In this document: positions 17,212-25,438 of the stretch, one piece after another | How the letters are laid out: each line of letters begins with the position of its first letter | How positions within the stretch are numbered: the first letter of the stretch is position 1 | DNA from: Methanocorpusculum sp. | GTDB taxonomy: Archaea; Halobacteriota; Methanomicrobia; Methanomicrobiales; Methanocorpusculaceae | Length of the DNA: 30,722 bases | NCBI GenBank assembly: GCA_029986255.1 | Contig: DALTYD010000008.1 | Span: forward strand, 1 to 30,722 | Direction: 5' to 3' | Position numbers and translations under genes: made by a program | Notes under the pieces: model-generated | What the model saw: only the letters and a program-made list of their open reading frames with translations | Told to the model about the DNA's origin: nothing | Databases searched by the model: none

Positions 17212-18069
17212 TTAGTTCCATTCGTGGATATATCCATCCCTCTCCAGTGACTCTTCACCGATGAACACTCCTGGTTCTTTGACAACTTCACCAATTACAG
17301 ATGCTGGAACACCCATTCTTGCAAATTTTTTATGGGGAATGGTGAATAGTAGCCCATAGTCACCCCCTCCATAGAGGAAGTATTCCTTTGCATTAGCAAT
17401 AGGAAGTAATGGCAACTTTTTGTGAAGCACAAATCCAACATTCGATGCTTCTCCCATGTCGTAGAGCGAGATTGCAAGCCCATCCGAGACATCCATCATA
17501 GCCGATGCTCCCCCTCTTGCTATCTGCTGACCTGCGAAGACCTGTGGCTTTGGTATAACGAGATTTTCCCAATATTCAATGTATCCATCGAGAGCTGCTT
17601 GTGCAGCTCCAGGATGTCCTGTAATACAGACAATATCCCCTACTTTTGCTCCTGTTCGAGTACAATAATATTTTTTATCTACTATGCCTAACGCGGTTGT
17701 TACAATTGTTAGTTCTGTATGATTGTCGATATCTCCTCCTGCAACTACAGTATTGCCGAATTTGGCACAGGCAATCGCCCCTTCCATGATCGATTGCAAT
17801 CGTTCTGGTCGGTCGAGACCAACTGCAACCAGTACCTGAATTGGTTGTGCACCACAACTTGCAATGTCGGAAAGGCTTGCTGCAGTACTCATCCATCCCA
17901 TCTGCCATGATGTCATTTTTCGAGGAAAATCTGTTTTCTTATGCAGCATATCTGTTGTTGACACCAGAATTTTTTGTCCATTGTCAAAGGGAAATGCTGC
18001 GCAGTCATCACTAGTTTCATTGCGCCCAATTAGGTTGCGAATTGTTTCAAGCAGTTGTCTGTCATCCAT
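17212..18069 (-). CDS. thiL: thiamine-monophosphate kinase
   Basis: ThiL phosphorylates thiamine monophosphate to the active cofactor thiamine diphosphate. The 285-residue protein has the AIR-synthase/PurM-like fold. It shows SDDCAAF near residue 20, the metal-binding STTDMLHKKTDFP, TAASLSDIASCGA, VVAGGDIDN, the glycine loop ITGHPGAA, and MMDVSDGLA with acidic ligands. YGGGDYGLLFT is also typical. Length is slightly short of the usual 300-330 but both halves are present. The ATG follows a weak GTGATGATGA stretch. It stands alone, with a gap of about 1 kb upstream. Confidence 0.94.
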   Translation of the reverse strand: MDDRQLLETIRNLIGRNETSDDCAAFPFDNGQKILVSTTDMLHKKTDFPRKMTSWQMGWMSTAASLSDIASCGAQPIQVLVAVGLDRPERLQSIMEGAIACAKFGNTVVAGGDIDNHTELTIVTTALGIVDKKYYCTRTGAKVGDIVCITGHPGAAQAALDGYIEYWENLVIPKPQVFAGQQIARGGASAMMDVSDGLAISLYDMGEASNVGFVLHKKLPLLPIANAKEYFLYGGGDYGLLFTIPHKKFARMGVPASVIGEVVKEPGVFIGEESLERDGYIHEWN

Positions 18070-19057
18070 TCATCATCACGGAAATTTTCTTTTTATTTTT
18101 CTCTATAGTCTGCCTAAATCAGTGTTAGTATATCGAACATTGTTGCCTAATCTTTTCTTCCATTCGTCGGCATATTCCTTATTTTTTGAGGCGAATGGTG
18201 TAGGTGTTTTCGTTGTTTCTATATTTTTAGTTTTTCTATGATGGTTTTGAGTGATCGTTGTTGAGATTCTCTTAGACTGTCTACTTCTTCTGTACTCACT
18301 AACACTTTTGATCCCCTACTGAGTTATTTCTAGAAGCTTTTTCCATCCATCACAAATATATTATCAAAGGATGTTGATTTGTGTATATACAAGGAGATGA
18401 AATTCATCTTAAAAATGGTTTTGTATTTCCGATTCTGGTCGTTTTCTTAAATCTTCTATTTGCATCTCTCAACATAGGACGTGATCACTGTTTTTACTCT
18501 ACCATTGGCTGATTGCGTTAACTAATTTTTCTCCCGCTCTTTATTTCTAGGATCAAGGAAAAATATCTTTAATATTTTCTATTTCTTGGGTATTTTGAAT
18601 AGCCTCTCTCCCAAATCATGAGGCAACCAATCGTGTCTGCAAAAATATCTATTCTCTATATTCCAAAAATACATCTTAACTATCTCTGCTCTTCCAAATT
18701 CATTTATTTTAAAGTTTTTTGAGGTCTTAGGAGGGATCAAAAACTCTTCCATCTTTTCTGTATAGTTTCGATATATAATTGATGTTTCTTGGGAATAGGA
18801 TTGCATATTATTTCTTCATTTCACAGATCTATTTATGATTTCTTCTATTTTTTCATTCAAGTTCCTCTTGTAAGGGTCGACATTTATCATGGTACATCTG
18901 AATTTGAGATGATTGTGTCGATATTCTACTCTCTATATTTATGACAAACTCTTCTTTTTTTTCGCAGAGATATTGTTCCTTAAATTGATATTATTCTACG
19001 TATTTTTTTTAGGAATGTTCAATTTTTAAATCAGTTGGAAAAATCTGTGAAATTCAG
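18070..19057. other. long AT-rich intergenic region
   Basis: About 990 bp between thiL and the 3' end of rio2, strongly T-rich on the plus strand (18901-18960 has 29 T and 15 A). No RNA gene is recognised. One minus-strand frame at 18579-18806 is listed separately as doubtful. The left edge should contain the thiL promoter. Confidence 0.5.
18579..18806 (-). CDS. doubtful small open frame, 75 residues
   Basis: The frame encodes a basic, hydrophilic product with stretches such as YTEKMEEFLIPPKTSKNF, GRAEIVKMYFWNIENRYF and LPHDLGERLFKIPKK. These read more like protein than the surroundings. There is no Shine-Dalgarno before the ATG, and the minus strand of these T-rich gaps favours Lys, Glu and Asn codons by composition alone. 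I recognise no family. It may be a small gene, a remnant, or chance. Confidence 0.25.
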   Translation of the reverse strand: MQSYSQETSIIYRNYTEKMEEFLIPPKTSKNFKINEFGRAEIVKMYFWNIENRYFCRHDWLPHDLGERLFKIPKK

Positions 19058-19945
19058 TTATCGGAGGTGAGTCTGTTCTTTGTTAGTCACGCTCGTAATA
19101 TATTGGAGTGCCTCATCAATGTCATACGCTCTCTGATATTTTTTTGCGAAGAATGCAGCGACAGTTTCAATATCATGACGTAAAACTGCTATTGCGTTTT
19201 GATGATTCGGTGGAATCCATTGTGGCCAGTCGATGATCCATATGGCTGTGTTGTCATACATGATGTTGTACTCTGAGAGATCTCCATGAATGAAACCATT
19301 GTTGTATGCGGATTTTATCTGAATAAGAATCTCTTTCCAGATCTTATCTGGGTTTTCAAGTTTGCATCGGTACAGATTCACCCCTGGTATAAAGGACATA
19401 ACGATTATATGCCGGTTTATATAAATTGGGATTGGGACATTTACTTTTCCATTGAGCTCTTTGAGTGCTTTATATTCTTGCGTTGCCGATTTTGCAGAGG
19501 CAAATATCCAGGGAAAGTGATTTTTTTCTGGTATATAGTCGCGATTGATACGAACTGTTTGAAAGGATCTCTGACCGATCTTATGAAATTTCAGAACGAC
19601 TATACCAAATCCGAGTGCTTCGTAAATCTCTGCTTCCTTTCCGACGCCAATCATAGTACCAAGTGCTGAAATTTCTTTTTTCTGGACAAGTGATGAGAGT
19701 GCGAGAGTGTCATATCCTTTGAAAACTAGCGCATATCCGGTGTATGGGGTCGTATTGGTTCTTATCATATCAAGACGAATGAGATTGCCAACACGATATT
19801 TGATCTCTGTTGCCGAGAGTTTGACCGATGATTTGAGAACATCCTCGGGGACCCAAGTGTAGTGGTACATCATCCTCTCCAGTGCTCGAAGGATTCTGAC
19901 TTCATATTTATGGAGTTTTTTGATGTCATCGGCTGAGAGAGTCAT
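19058..19945 (-). CDS. rio2: RIO2 family atypical serine/threonine kinase
   Basis: Rio2 is an ATPase/kinase needed for maturation of the small ribosomal subunit. Starting at MTLSADDIKKLHKYE, the 295-residue protein has the Rio2-specific N-terminal winged helix (about residues 1-90), the ATP loop GVGKEAEIYEA (100-110), the lysine in VVLKFHK (Lys119), the catalytic loop HGDLSEYNIMY (Asp222), and the metal-binding IIDWPQWI (Asp239). An in-frame ATG at 19981 would add 12 hydrophobic residues not seen in the family, and no Shine-Dalgarno supports either, so I use 19945. A TATA-like ACTTTTATTCC lies about 25-35 nt upstream. It is divergent from the TtuA-like gene. Confidence 0.94.
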   Translation of the reverse strand: MTLSADDIKKLHKYEVRILRALERMMYHYTWVPEDVLKSSVKLSATEIKYRVGNLIRLDMIRTNTTPYTGYALVFKGYDTLALSSLVQKKEISALGTMIGVGKEAEIYEALGFGIVVLKFHKIGQRSFQTVRINRDYIPEKNHFPWIFASAKSATQEYKALKELNGKVNVPIPIYINRHIIVMSFIPGVNLYRCKLENPDKIWKEILIQIKSAYNNGFIHGDLSEYNIMYDNTAIWIIDWPQWIPPNHQNAIAVLRHDIETVAAFFAKKYQRAYDIDEALQYITSVTNKEQTHLR

Positions 19946-20037
19946 GAGTATTGATTGACTTTGAAGGAATAAAAGTATCATCTCCGTGTGTCTTGAGAAC
20001 TAATCTAAATATCTATTGAGTGACAATTGAATAGTGT

Positions 20038-20631
20038 ATGCAGTGTTCGCGATGTGATAAGGATGCAGCTATTATTCAGCCTTATTCAGGTTTGGCACTA
20101 TGTGCAGTGCATGCAGCGCGAGATATTGAAGCGAAAGTGAAACGAAGAATTCGAAAGTGTGGTGGTATTTCATTTGGCGAAAAGCTGTATGTATCTGGCT
20201 CTCGCGGTCCCGAACAGTTTGCACTCTATGTTGTACTTTCGCGAATCCTTTTAGGTCGCTGTGATGTGTCTTTTGTGAATAATCCAGATGAAGCGACTGC
20301 TGTTGTGTCAATATCAACGCTTGACACATCTTCCTGTGCGTTTTTACAGCAGATCATCTCTGGAACGGTTGTGGAGGTGTTTGCTCCTTCTGGAAAGAAG
20401 ATACTTGATCCATTAGCCATCGTTCCAAGGAATGAGATTGTGTTCTATGCTCGTTTCCATGGATGGGATGGTGTCGATGAGTGTTCTTTTGTTCTAGATC
20501 AATTTTCTAAGGATGTTTGGACGTTCCTAAAACATTTCATGCGAGGTCATCCCTCGGTTGCCTATTCACTTATGCAGGTTCGCGATGGCCTATATCATAT
20601 ATATCAGGAGAAATTTAATCATGCTCTGTAA
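20038..20631 (+). CDS. TtuA/Ncs6-like protein with a degenerate PP-loop
   Basis: This 197-residue protein resembles a shrunken TtuA/Ncs6/CTU1 tRNA 2-thiolation enzyme. Residues 3-25 form the N-terminal zinc finger (Cys3, Cys6, Cys22, His25), followed by EAKVKRRIRK as in that family. The ATP PP-loop SGGKDS is replaced by SGSRGPE at 53-59, so ATP pyrophosphatase activity is unlikely. The family's central PCxxC cysteines and C-terminal zinc ribbon are missing. STLDTSSCAFLQQIISG and DPLAIVPRNEIVFYARFHG still match the family's LDDEAQ and PLR-iPE regions. The gene overlaps nadE by 11 bases, so the two are coupled. Its role is unknown; it could bind tRNA or serve as a non-catalytic partner. The homology call is by eye. 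Confidence 0.75.
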   Translation: MQCSRCDKDAAIIQPYSGLALCAVHAARDIEAKVKRRIRKCGGISFGEKLYVSGSRGPEQFALYVVLSRILLGRCDVSFVNNPDEATAVVSISTLDTSSCAFLQQIISGTVVEVFAPSGKKILDPLAIVPRNEIVFYARFHGWDGVDECSFVLDQFSKDVWTFLKHFMRGHPSVAYSLMQVRDGLYHIYQEKFNHAL

Positions 20632-21361
20632 TGATATTGGATGTATTATCACTCGCATGAAAGATCTGATTCGCCAAACCATATGGGCATCTGGTGCGCA
20701 AGGTGTCGTTGTTGGAATATCTGGTGGTATTGATTCTGCCGTTGCTGCTGCTGTTGCTGCAAAGGCGTTGGGTTCTGAGCATGTGCTTGGTGTACATTTC
20801 CCCCTGGAATCACGTTGTTCTCTGGATCTTGCTGATATCAAGGAATTGTGTGATCGGTTTGGTATTGAATTACTTATTATCCCTCTTAAAAATGTTCTTT
20901 ATACGGCGTTTTCTAATCCATATATGACTTCGAACCCGATGCTTTGTGGGAACTACACAGCTCGTCTACGTATGGCCACACTCTACAATATTGCTGCGGC
21001 GAGGAATCGTTTGGTGTGTGGTACATCTAATAAAACTGAGTATTTACTTGGTTACTACACCAAATGGGGTGATTCTGCAGCTGATATCCAGCCTCTTCTG
21101 CATCTTTGGAAGAAGGATGTGTATAAGATTGCTTGGGATATTGGTATACCACAGTCAATTATTGAGAAGGTTCCCAGTGCTGGATTCTGGGATGGTCAGA
21201 GTGATGAGGAAGAAATTGGCTTTTCCTATCAAGAGTTAGATTCGGCTTTAGTGAGTCTTGAAGAACATGCTTTTGTTCCTCAAAACACTCTTGAGGAGCA
21301 GGTTCTTGCAGTCGTAAATAAAAATTTTCACAAACGAGGTTCTGTTGCAAGTCTTTTGTAG
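20621..21361 (+). CDS. nadE: NH3-dependent NAD+ synthetase
   Basis: NadE amidates nicotinic acid adenine dinucleotide to NAD+ using ATP and ammonia. The 246-residue protein has the PP-loop SGGIDS at 34-39 in VVVGISGGIDSAVAAAVAA, then GTSNKTEYLLGYYTKWGDSAADIQPL and KVPSAGFWDGQSDEEEIGF, all diagnostic. There is no N-terminal nitrilase domain, so it depends on free ammonia. An AGGAG at 20606-20610 is spaced 10 nt before ATG 20621, which fits better than upstream in-frame ATGs inside the preceding gene. The 11-base overlap with the TtuA-like gene implies coupled translation. Confidence 0.95.
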   Translation: MLCNDIGCIITRMKDLIRQTIWASGAQGVVVGISGGIDSAVAAAVAAKALGSEHVLGVHFPLESRCSLDLADIKELCDRFGIELLIIPLKNVLYTAFSNPYMTSNPMLCGNYTARLRMATLYNIAAARNRLVCGTSNKTEYLLGYYTKWGDSAADIQPLLHLWKKDVYKIAWDIGIPQSIIEKVPSAGFWDGQSDEEEIGFSYQELDSALVSLEEHAFVPQNTLEEQVLAVVNKNFHKRGSVASLL

Positions 21362-21523
21362 CTTCTCGCTATTATTTTTGGGATTTTTTTTGAATTTCTT
21401 CTGTTTATGTATCCCCTCATTCTGTCAAACCACTTTAATTTTTGAAAAAAAACAATAATATAGGTTATTTTTTACTACAATTTACCGATTTACTGATAAT
21501 ATAAATGTTAAATGAATATTTCC
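21362..21523. terminator. convergent intergenic region with T- and A-tracts
   Basis: The 162 bp between nadE (plus) and the surface protein gene (minus) contain ATTTTTGGGATTTTTTTTG for the plus strand. The A-run GAAAAAAAACAA near 21443-21453 would give a U-tract on the minus strand. These fit archaeal U-rich terminators on both strands. No gene is seen. Confidence 0.4.
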
Positions 21524-22837
21524 TTATACTTTATCCTTGCGCTTCATAAATACATAGTAACTGCCAATTAAGACTATTGCCATTATGAAAATGAGGAAGA
21601 TCGGGCTGGTGAAGATAGATAATGGCCCTGTTCTTTTTTTCACGTCGACAACGGCCTTCATAGATCTGGAGAGAATACTATTATCATTTGCATCATGATA
21701 TCGGATTTCAGTGTCGAGACCATAGCCTTTTTCGGTTGCATCACTGTCAACGGTTACCTCATAGATCCCAGTAACTGCGTCCCCTGGAGCCATGTCTCCA
21801 AGATAGGCGGAATCATCATTAGAGGAGAATGGGTGAATTGCACTTAGCCTAGCAATTGCACGATATACTTTGGTGTTTCCTGTATTTTTATAGGTTATTT
21901 CAATCAATCCTTTTCCCCCTGGAGACAAATCTGCCTTGACATCGGTCACCTTAAACTCAGTCTTACCACCAACAGGTACGCCAACAATGATCGGTGAAGA
22001 TTTCTGTTCAATTCCATAGTTGTCTTGATAGACGATTTGAAGTCCTATGGGATATTCTTTTATTTCTGCGTTGTTTGCAACTGAGATTTTGAAGGTGACT
22101 GAATGAATTGATCCCGCTGGGAAGTCTCCAATAAATACACTGTTCTCGATAGGCACAATAACAGATGGTGATCCACCAAATACTGATGTACTGAGTAATG
22201 CATAGGCATTTTTTGCGTTCATTCCACCTGCATTTTTGATTGCAAGGGTCAGGCATCCTGATGTTCCAACGTTGATATCTTCACTGGATATCTCCAGTAC
22301 TTTTGGTGAAACTTGAGATCGGACAGTTATCTCGATAGGCACATCTCTTACTCGATCATTGAGCCAGTAGTATTCAAGAGCATCGCCGTAATTGTCGACT
22401 GAGAATAGCTCATTGTATATTATGTGCACTTTGAGAGTTCGAGGTCCTGGGGTTGCATACTGATCAACGGCGACACGGTAGGTTATGGTTGCGGATTGAC
22501 CAGGAGATATTTGAGGTATTGTCTGCATACTGTTTTTCACAGTAATACCGTCAGCGTTCTCGAGGGAGACACGGAGTTGATACGGGGTTGCTGCATCGTA
22601 CTGACGCTGAAGACCTGATTCAGTCGCAACGACTTGATATTGTGCGTTATTTGTAAGTTTTATTGTGAAATCTGATTCTGTCCCTGGAATAAGCTCGTTT
22701 CCTCCACTTGAGGATGCAAAGAATTCAATTCCTGCTGTGGAGTAGGAAACCTGTGCTGCAGAGACTGGTGTTACAATGAGCACAAGCATAATATATATAA
22801 TAAATGCATATGTAGTTACAATTAGTGTTGGTTTCAA
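21524..22837 (-). CDS. membrane-anchored S-layer-like surface protein (COG1361 type)
   Basis: The product, about 437 residues, starts with a signal peptide (MKPTLIVTTYAFIIYIMLVL, then a small-residue cleavage region VSAAQ). It continues with repeated beta-sandwich modules of the CARDB/NEW3 kind: stretches such as ITYRVAVDQYATPGPRTLKV, VTFKISVANNAEIKEYPIGL and GIYEVTVDSDATEKGYGL. It ends with one transmembrane helix and a basic stop (IFLIFIMAIVLIGSYYVFMK RKDKV). It should be displayed outside the cell, anchored at the C terminus. An AGGTG Shine-Dalgarno (22844-22848) contains the upstream GTG; TTG 22837 is spaced 6 nt from it and is the likely start. In archaea such proteins often neighbour ABC exporters, which are not seen here. 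The exact role is unknown. Confidence 0.82.
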   Translation of the reverse strand: MKPTLIVTTYAFIIYIMLVLIVTPVSAAQVSYSTAGIEFFASSSGGNELIPGTESDFTIKLTNNAQYQVVATESGLQRQYDAATPYQLRVSLENADGITVKNSMQTIPQISPGQSATITYRVAVDQYATPGPRTLKVHIIYNELFSVDNYGDALEYYWLNDRVRDVPIEITVRSQVSPKVLEISSEDINVGTSGCLTLAIKNAGGMNAKNAYALLSTSVFGGSPSVIVPIENSVFIGDFPAGSIHSVTFKISVANNAEIKEYPIGLQIVYQDNYGIEQKSSPIIVGVPVGGKTEFKVTDVKADLSPGGKGLIEITYKNTGNTKVYRAIARLSAIHPFSSNDDSAYLGDMAPGDAVTGIYEVTVDSDATEKGYGLDTEIRYHDANDNSILSRSMKAVVDVKKRTGPLSIFTSPIFLIFIMAIVLIGSYYVFMKRKDKV

Positions 22838-22846
22838 AGAAAACAC

Positions 22847-23077
22847 CTAAGTTCGGTTTTTATAACTAATTTATAATATAATTATAATTATGTTGGTATA
22901 AATAATTGTCTTGTTCCCTCATACGCAGAGTGGATAGCTCTCTTTTCTGAAAAAACGGTTCTAAATGTTATGTTACATGGTTGTTGAATTTTGTATAGGA
23001 TGAGATAAATTGTAAATCTGGTATCTATAAATAAATATAAATTTGTCTTTGGTTTGCAAAGTATTTTTGGTCACAAA
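22847..23077. promoter_or_regulatory. divergent promoter region, AT-rich
   Basis: This region separates the surface protein gene (minus) from the unknown-oxidoreductase pair (plus). TATA-like stretches are TTATAAAA and ATATTATAAATT (minus reading, 22856-22880), and CTATAAATAAATATAAATT near 23026-23043 for the plus strand. Confidence 0.45.
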
Positions 23078-24049
23078 ATGCATAGTAGTTACATAAGTAT
23101 GGGTGAACTTGTACACGCAAATGCTGTTATTGAAATACGCCGTGTTCTTGAGACAGCTGGGTATGATACGGAGGTGGAGGAGGGTCCTTTTAACCTCTCT
23201 GCGGTCAAGGGAAAAAAATGTATTATTGTTTTGTGTTCAGATGATTTGAATCTTCTTCAACGATTTGATATGACACCATATACAATAATGCTTGAGAATA
23301 TAAAGGTTCGATGTGATAAGCTGATTTTTACGGGTAATACTTATTTTCTCCCGAAGGAGGCATCTATTTGGTCGAGAGAGCTACTTGAGAGATATATTGC
23401 GACTGCAGCAATGGCGCGGATTTATTCAGAATCATTTGATTTAGATGAGATATTAACTGTTTCTTCTACTCCTGCGTCAACAGATGTTTTTCCCTTGCCG
23501 CAGACGGATGCTATTGAGGTTCAGTTACTTCCTATCCGAATTACCGAACGCGATGCTGTGAGAATTGCACATCAGGAAGGGCCAACTGTTCTTCGTATGA
23601 TTCCGTACTGGTATTATCAATATACGAGCTCTGGTGAGACGAGTTATAAGGGAAAAATGGTAAGTTTTGATGATGAGGGTTCTGGATGGGTGAATGCAAT
23701 TAATGGTCTAGAGACTGAGTTTGATGATGTTTCTCCTATGTCTGGTTCGATTCCTATGGATGCAGATATTATGTCTCCTGTCAGTACAAAATCAGAAGTG
23801 GAGGAACGTATTCGTGCGAATTTGATGCAAAAATTGACGAAACGTGTGCGAATTAAGACGACTTCGGGGGACGCAATTTTTGCGGAGGAAAAAGAGTTTC
23901 GTCCATTGCCACATAATATTGCGATAATGATCAAAAAGGTGTATGTTCCGGTTTGGCAGGTTCGCGGCCAGAAAGATATTATTGAAGTGAATGCATATAC
24001 TGGCGAGGAGCTTTCGCTTCCGTCTGATGAAGGATGTGAAGTATTTTAA
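23078..24049 (+). CDS. conserved-looking protein of unknown function, paired with a flavin oxidoreductase
   Basis: I do not recognise a named family. The product (323 residues from ATG 23078; TTG 23054 and ATG 23099 are alternatives) has an N-terminal alpha/beta part (ELVHANAVIEIRRVLETAGY, then KKCIIVLCSDD). This recalls the restriction-endonuclease-like fold but lacks its catalytic lysine motif. The C-terminal half seems to hold two copies of one module: MIPYWYYQYTSS followed by GWVNAINGLE, and VYVPVWQVRGQK followed by VNAYTGEE, each an aromatic strand pair ending in NA-x-x-G. There is no signal peptide or membrane helix. Its TAA abuts the ATG of the next gene with no spacer, so the two are almost surely made together. 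A TATA-like AAATAAATATAAA lies about 35-50 nt upstream. Confidence 0.7.
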   Translation: MHSSYISMGELVHANAVIEIRRVLETAGYDTEVEEGPFNLSAVKGKKCIIVLCSDDLNLLQRFDMTPYTIMLENIKVRCDKLIFTGNTYFLPKEASIWSRELLERYIATAAMARIYSESFDLDEILTVSSTPASTDVFPLPQTDAIEVQLLPIRITERDAVRIAHQEGPTVLRMIPYWYYQYTSSGETSYKGKMVSFDDEGSGWVNAINGLETEFDDVSPMSGSIPMDADIMSPVSTKSEVEERIRANLMQKLTKRVRIKTTSGDAIFAEEKEFRPLPHNIAIMIKKVYVPVWQVRGQKDIIEVNAYTGEELSLPSDEGCEVF

Positions 24050-25366
24050 ATGATTATTGTTATTGGAGGTGGTCCAGCGGGTAGAATGGCGGCTATGCGC
24101 CTTGCCTCTGCCGGTCGTGAAGTTACTATTTTGGAACGACGTGCGCTTGGAGGGCAATGCGTACATGATGGATGTATGTTGGTGTGCGGATTGGCTGATG
24201 TTGCTAGAGCGATTCGCAATACAGAATTTTTGTGCGAGTGTGGTATTACTACTGGCTCTCTCTCTATTATGTATCCTGAAGTGATGCGTCGTCTTGAGGA
24301 GGTTCAGCTGCGACTTTCACATATTCTGGAACGTGAAACTGTTGCGGCTGGAGTAAAGGTTGAGTATGGTGTGACTGCTGAGGTTTGCAATGATCGGGTA
24401 ATTGTCGATGGCATTGTGCGTGAGGCAGAAGCTGTGGTTATCGCATGTGGTGCGGAGATCTTTATTCCTGATGTACCTGGTGCTGACCTACCAGGTACAT
24501 ATACAGCCCGGACAATTAGATCCATGCTTGCACTTCCAAAGAAAATGGCGATTATTGGGGGAGGGATTTCAGCTGCGGAGTTTGCATATATTTTTTCTGC
24601 GTTCGGTGTTGATGTAATGCTGTTTGCCCGTCATGAATTGCTTTCTATTCTTCCGAAACGAATGCATGAGTCTGTGCGGAAAGATCTCTCATCAGTGAAA
24701 ATCTATGAATATCATGCGCTAGAACAGGTACTTGGCTCTGATGCCGTTTGTGGAATTGTTGCGGGAGGAAAGACGTTTTTCTGTGATGCGGTCCTGTTTG
24801 CAACAGGAATGCATCCCACAAGTCCCAATGTATCTGGTGTTCAAAAGAGGGAGGATGGTGCAATTATTGTGAATGAGCGAATGGAAACTTCAGTTCCAGG
24901 AGTGTATGCTTGCGGTGATGTGACGGGTGCCCCATATTTTACATCTGTTTCACGAGTACAGGGATTTGCAGCAGCAGATGCGATTCTTGGTAATCCTCGT
25001 ACGGTCGATTTGTCGCGTGTTCCATTTACGGTGGTTCTCGGTCTTGATTATACAGTATGTCCAATTGCTGGGGAGACTGATGTGACAACCTTATCCTCCT
25101 CGAATGTTGCGGGACCTGGTTCTATGTGGCATGTGCTAGACGGTTCAATTGGGGCAATGGAACTGATGATTGTACCACAAGATGGAAAAATTGTTGGATT
25201 TGCGAGTTCTGGTCCAGACACGAGTATTGTGGGGACATATCTTGGATATCTTGTGCGCAAAGGAGTCACTATTCATGAATTTTCTCCTATGATTGAGGTG
25301 CATCCAATATCAGATGGATTGTACTCGCTGATCAGATTTGCAGAAGATCATCTCGAAAGGGAGTAA
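24050..25366 (+). CDS. FAD-dependent pyridine nucleotide-disulfide oxidoreductase (dihydrolipoamide dehydrogenase-like)
   Basis: This 438-residue flavoprotein is of the class I disulfide reductase type. It shows the FAD dinucleotide fold VIGGGPAGRMAAM (residues 4-16), the redox disulfide motif GGQCVHDGC (Cys37 and Cys42) with a third nearby cysteine (Cys46 in CMLVC), the NAD(P) fold IIGGGISAAEFAYIFSAFG, and the second FAD motif VYACGDV. Its dimerisation domain near the C terminus ends in EVHPISDGL, reminiscent of the family's catalytic HPT-x-x-E, but with Asp in place of Glu. No pyruvate or 2-oxoglutarate dehydrogenase genes are nearby, so the substrate may be another disulfide. It directly follows the unknown protein and ends at a hairpin. 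Confidence 0.85.
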   Translation: MIIVIGGGPAGRMAAMRLASAGREVTILERRALGGQCVHDGCMLVCGLADVARAIRNTEFLCECGITTGSLSIMYPEVMRRLEEVQLRLSHILERETVAAGVKVEYGVTAEVCNDRVIVDGIVREAEAVVIACGAEIFIPDVPGADLPGTYTARTIRSMLALPKKMAIIGGGISAAEFAYIFSAFGVDVMLFARHELLSILPKRMHESVRKDLSSVKIYEYHALEQVLGSDAVCGIVAGGKTFFCDAVLFATGMHPTSPNVSGVQKREDGAIIVNERMETSVPGVYACGDVTGAPYFTSVSRVQGFAAADAILGNPRTVDLSRVPFTVVLGLDYTVCPIAGETDVTTLSSSNVAGPGSMWHVLDGSIGAMELMIVPQDGKIVGFASSGPDTSIVGTYLGYLVRKGVTIHEFSPMIEVHPISDGLYSLIRFAEDHLERE

Positions 25367-25398
25367 GATCTAAAAAAAGAGATCTTGTTTTCCTTTGT
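25365..25398 (+). terminator. hairpin terminator after the oxidoreductase gene
   Basis: Perfect 7 bp arms AAGATCT (25365-25371) and AGATCTT (25380-25386) with an A-rich loop overlap the stop codon. They are followed by the T-rich GTTTTCCTTTGTTATTT. It may serve both this gene and the convergent serS. Confidence 0.6.
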
Positions 25399-25438
25399 TA
25401 TTTATCGGATTCATAGATATAGATGTAAAAATAGAGGG

